The notes under the pieces were generated by a model. The model had not been told where the DNA came from and ran no database searches. It worked only from the letters and a program-made list of their open reading frames with translations. A stretch of 64,000 bases of DNA from Coffea arabica. Taxonomy: Eukaryota; Streptophyta; Magnoliopsida; Gentianales; Rubiaceae. The first letter of the stretch is position 1, and every line of letters begins with the position of its first letter. This document shows positions 63,843 to 64,000 of the stretch, in pieces. The stretch lies in the NCBI RefSeq assembly GCF_036785885.1, contig NC_092320.1, positions 10,603,557-10,667,556 of the forward strand. The letters run 5' to 3'. The translations under genes and the position numbers were made by a program.

Positions 63843-64000
63843 CTGCCGAAAACAAACCAACCCTGACATCAGATCAGACAAAGAGCACTAAATTTAATCA
63901 CATAACCACCACCTGTTTCGGGTGAGTTCACTTTGTACGAATATAAAAAGAAGAGATGAGAGATTGAGGAGGAGGAGGAGAAGGACAAGTACAAGAATTT
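63843..64000 (-). other. Intron 1 of the MAPKK (or upstream leader)
   Basis: This lies upstream of the phase-2 acceptor at 63843 on the minus strand. Translated, it does not give the expected MKK N-terminal docking motif, so it is taken as intron. A GA/CT-rich stretch occurs near 63965-63990. Confidence 0.4.

Overview
This is a window of plant nuclear DNA, almost certainly from a eudicot. The genes are intron-rich with GT-AG junctions, the spacers are AT-rich and full of MITEs and retroelement debris, and every recognised protein belongs to a plant family. An asterid (for example a coffee relative) would fit the protein spellings, but that is an impression and not proof. Exon coordinates were worked out by hand from reading frame, splice consensus and remembered family sequence. 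All reported joins keep frame.

Layout. (1) 551-1976 is a transposon-like element with 77-bp terminal inverted repeats and about 215-bp internal tandem repeats. (2) 2334-6252 (+) is an 8-exon UspA / coiled-coil / kinase / U-box gene of 802 aa. It is convergent with (3) 6637-9046 (-), a 5-exon plastid-type glyoxalase-I (VOC) gene of 202 aa whose first exon is only 45 bp and lies 945 bp upstream of exon 2. (4) 9730-12934 looks like a solo LTR with a 373-bp internal tandem duplication. It is followed by a GC-rich hAT-like element (12933-13688) and about 3.5 kb of AT-rich spacer. (5) 17260-18756 (+) is a single-exon domesticated PIF/Harbinger transposase (ALP1-like) with a changed catalytic residue. 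(6) 20103-30960 (+) is an NDR-type AGC kinase whose last intron holds a 1.1-kb transposon carrying a fragment of a BIG-type ARF-GEF gene. (7) 33655-41936 (+) is a 14-coding-exon gene for a 1291-aa plant-specific Ser-rich nuclear-type protein that uses a GC-AG intron. (8) 42-55 kb is a repeat-rich spacer with a perfect 26-bp foldback, two hAT-like MITEs with 8-bp target duplications, a Mutator-like element with 130-bp TIRs and a perfect 9-bp target duplication, and another hAT-like element. (9) 55840-58287 (+) is a clade-A (HAB-type) protein phosphatase 2C. It is convergent with (10) 60261-63842 (-), a MAPKK of the MKK1/MKK2 class whose first exon lies beyond the right edge.

Functionally the window is rich in signalling genes: two protein kinases of different classes, a MAPKK, an ABA co-receptor phosphatase and a receptor-like kinase/E3 hybrid. 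Nothing in the sequence shows that they work as a cluster. I do not see an undescribed multigene system. The most unusual items are the gene-capturing element inside the NDR gene, the inactive-looking ALP1-like transposase, the unexplained perfect foldback at 44.7 kb, and the apparently missing or intron-split start codon of the PP2C gene.
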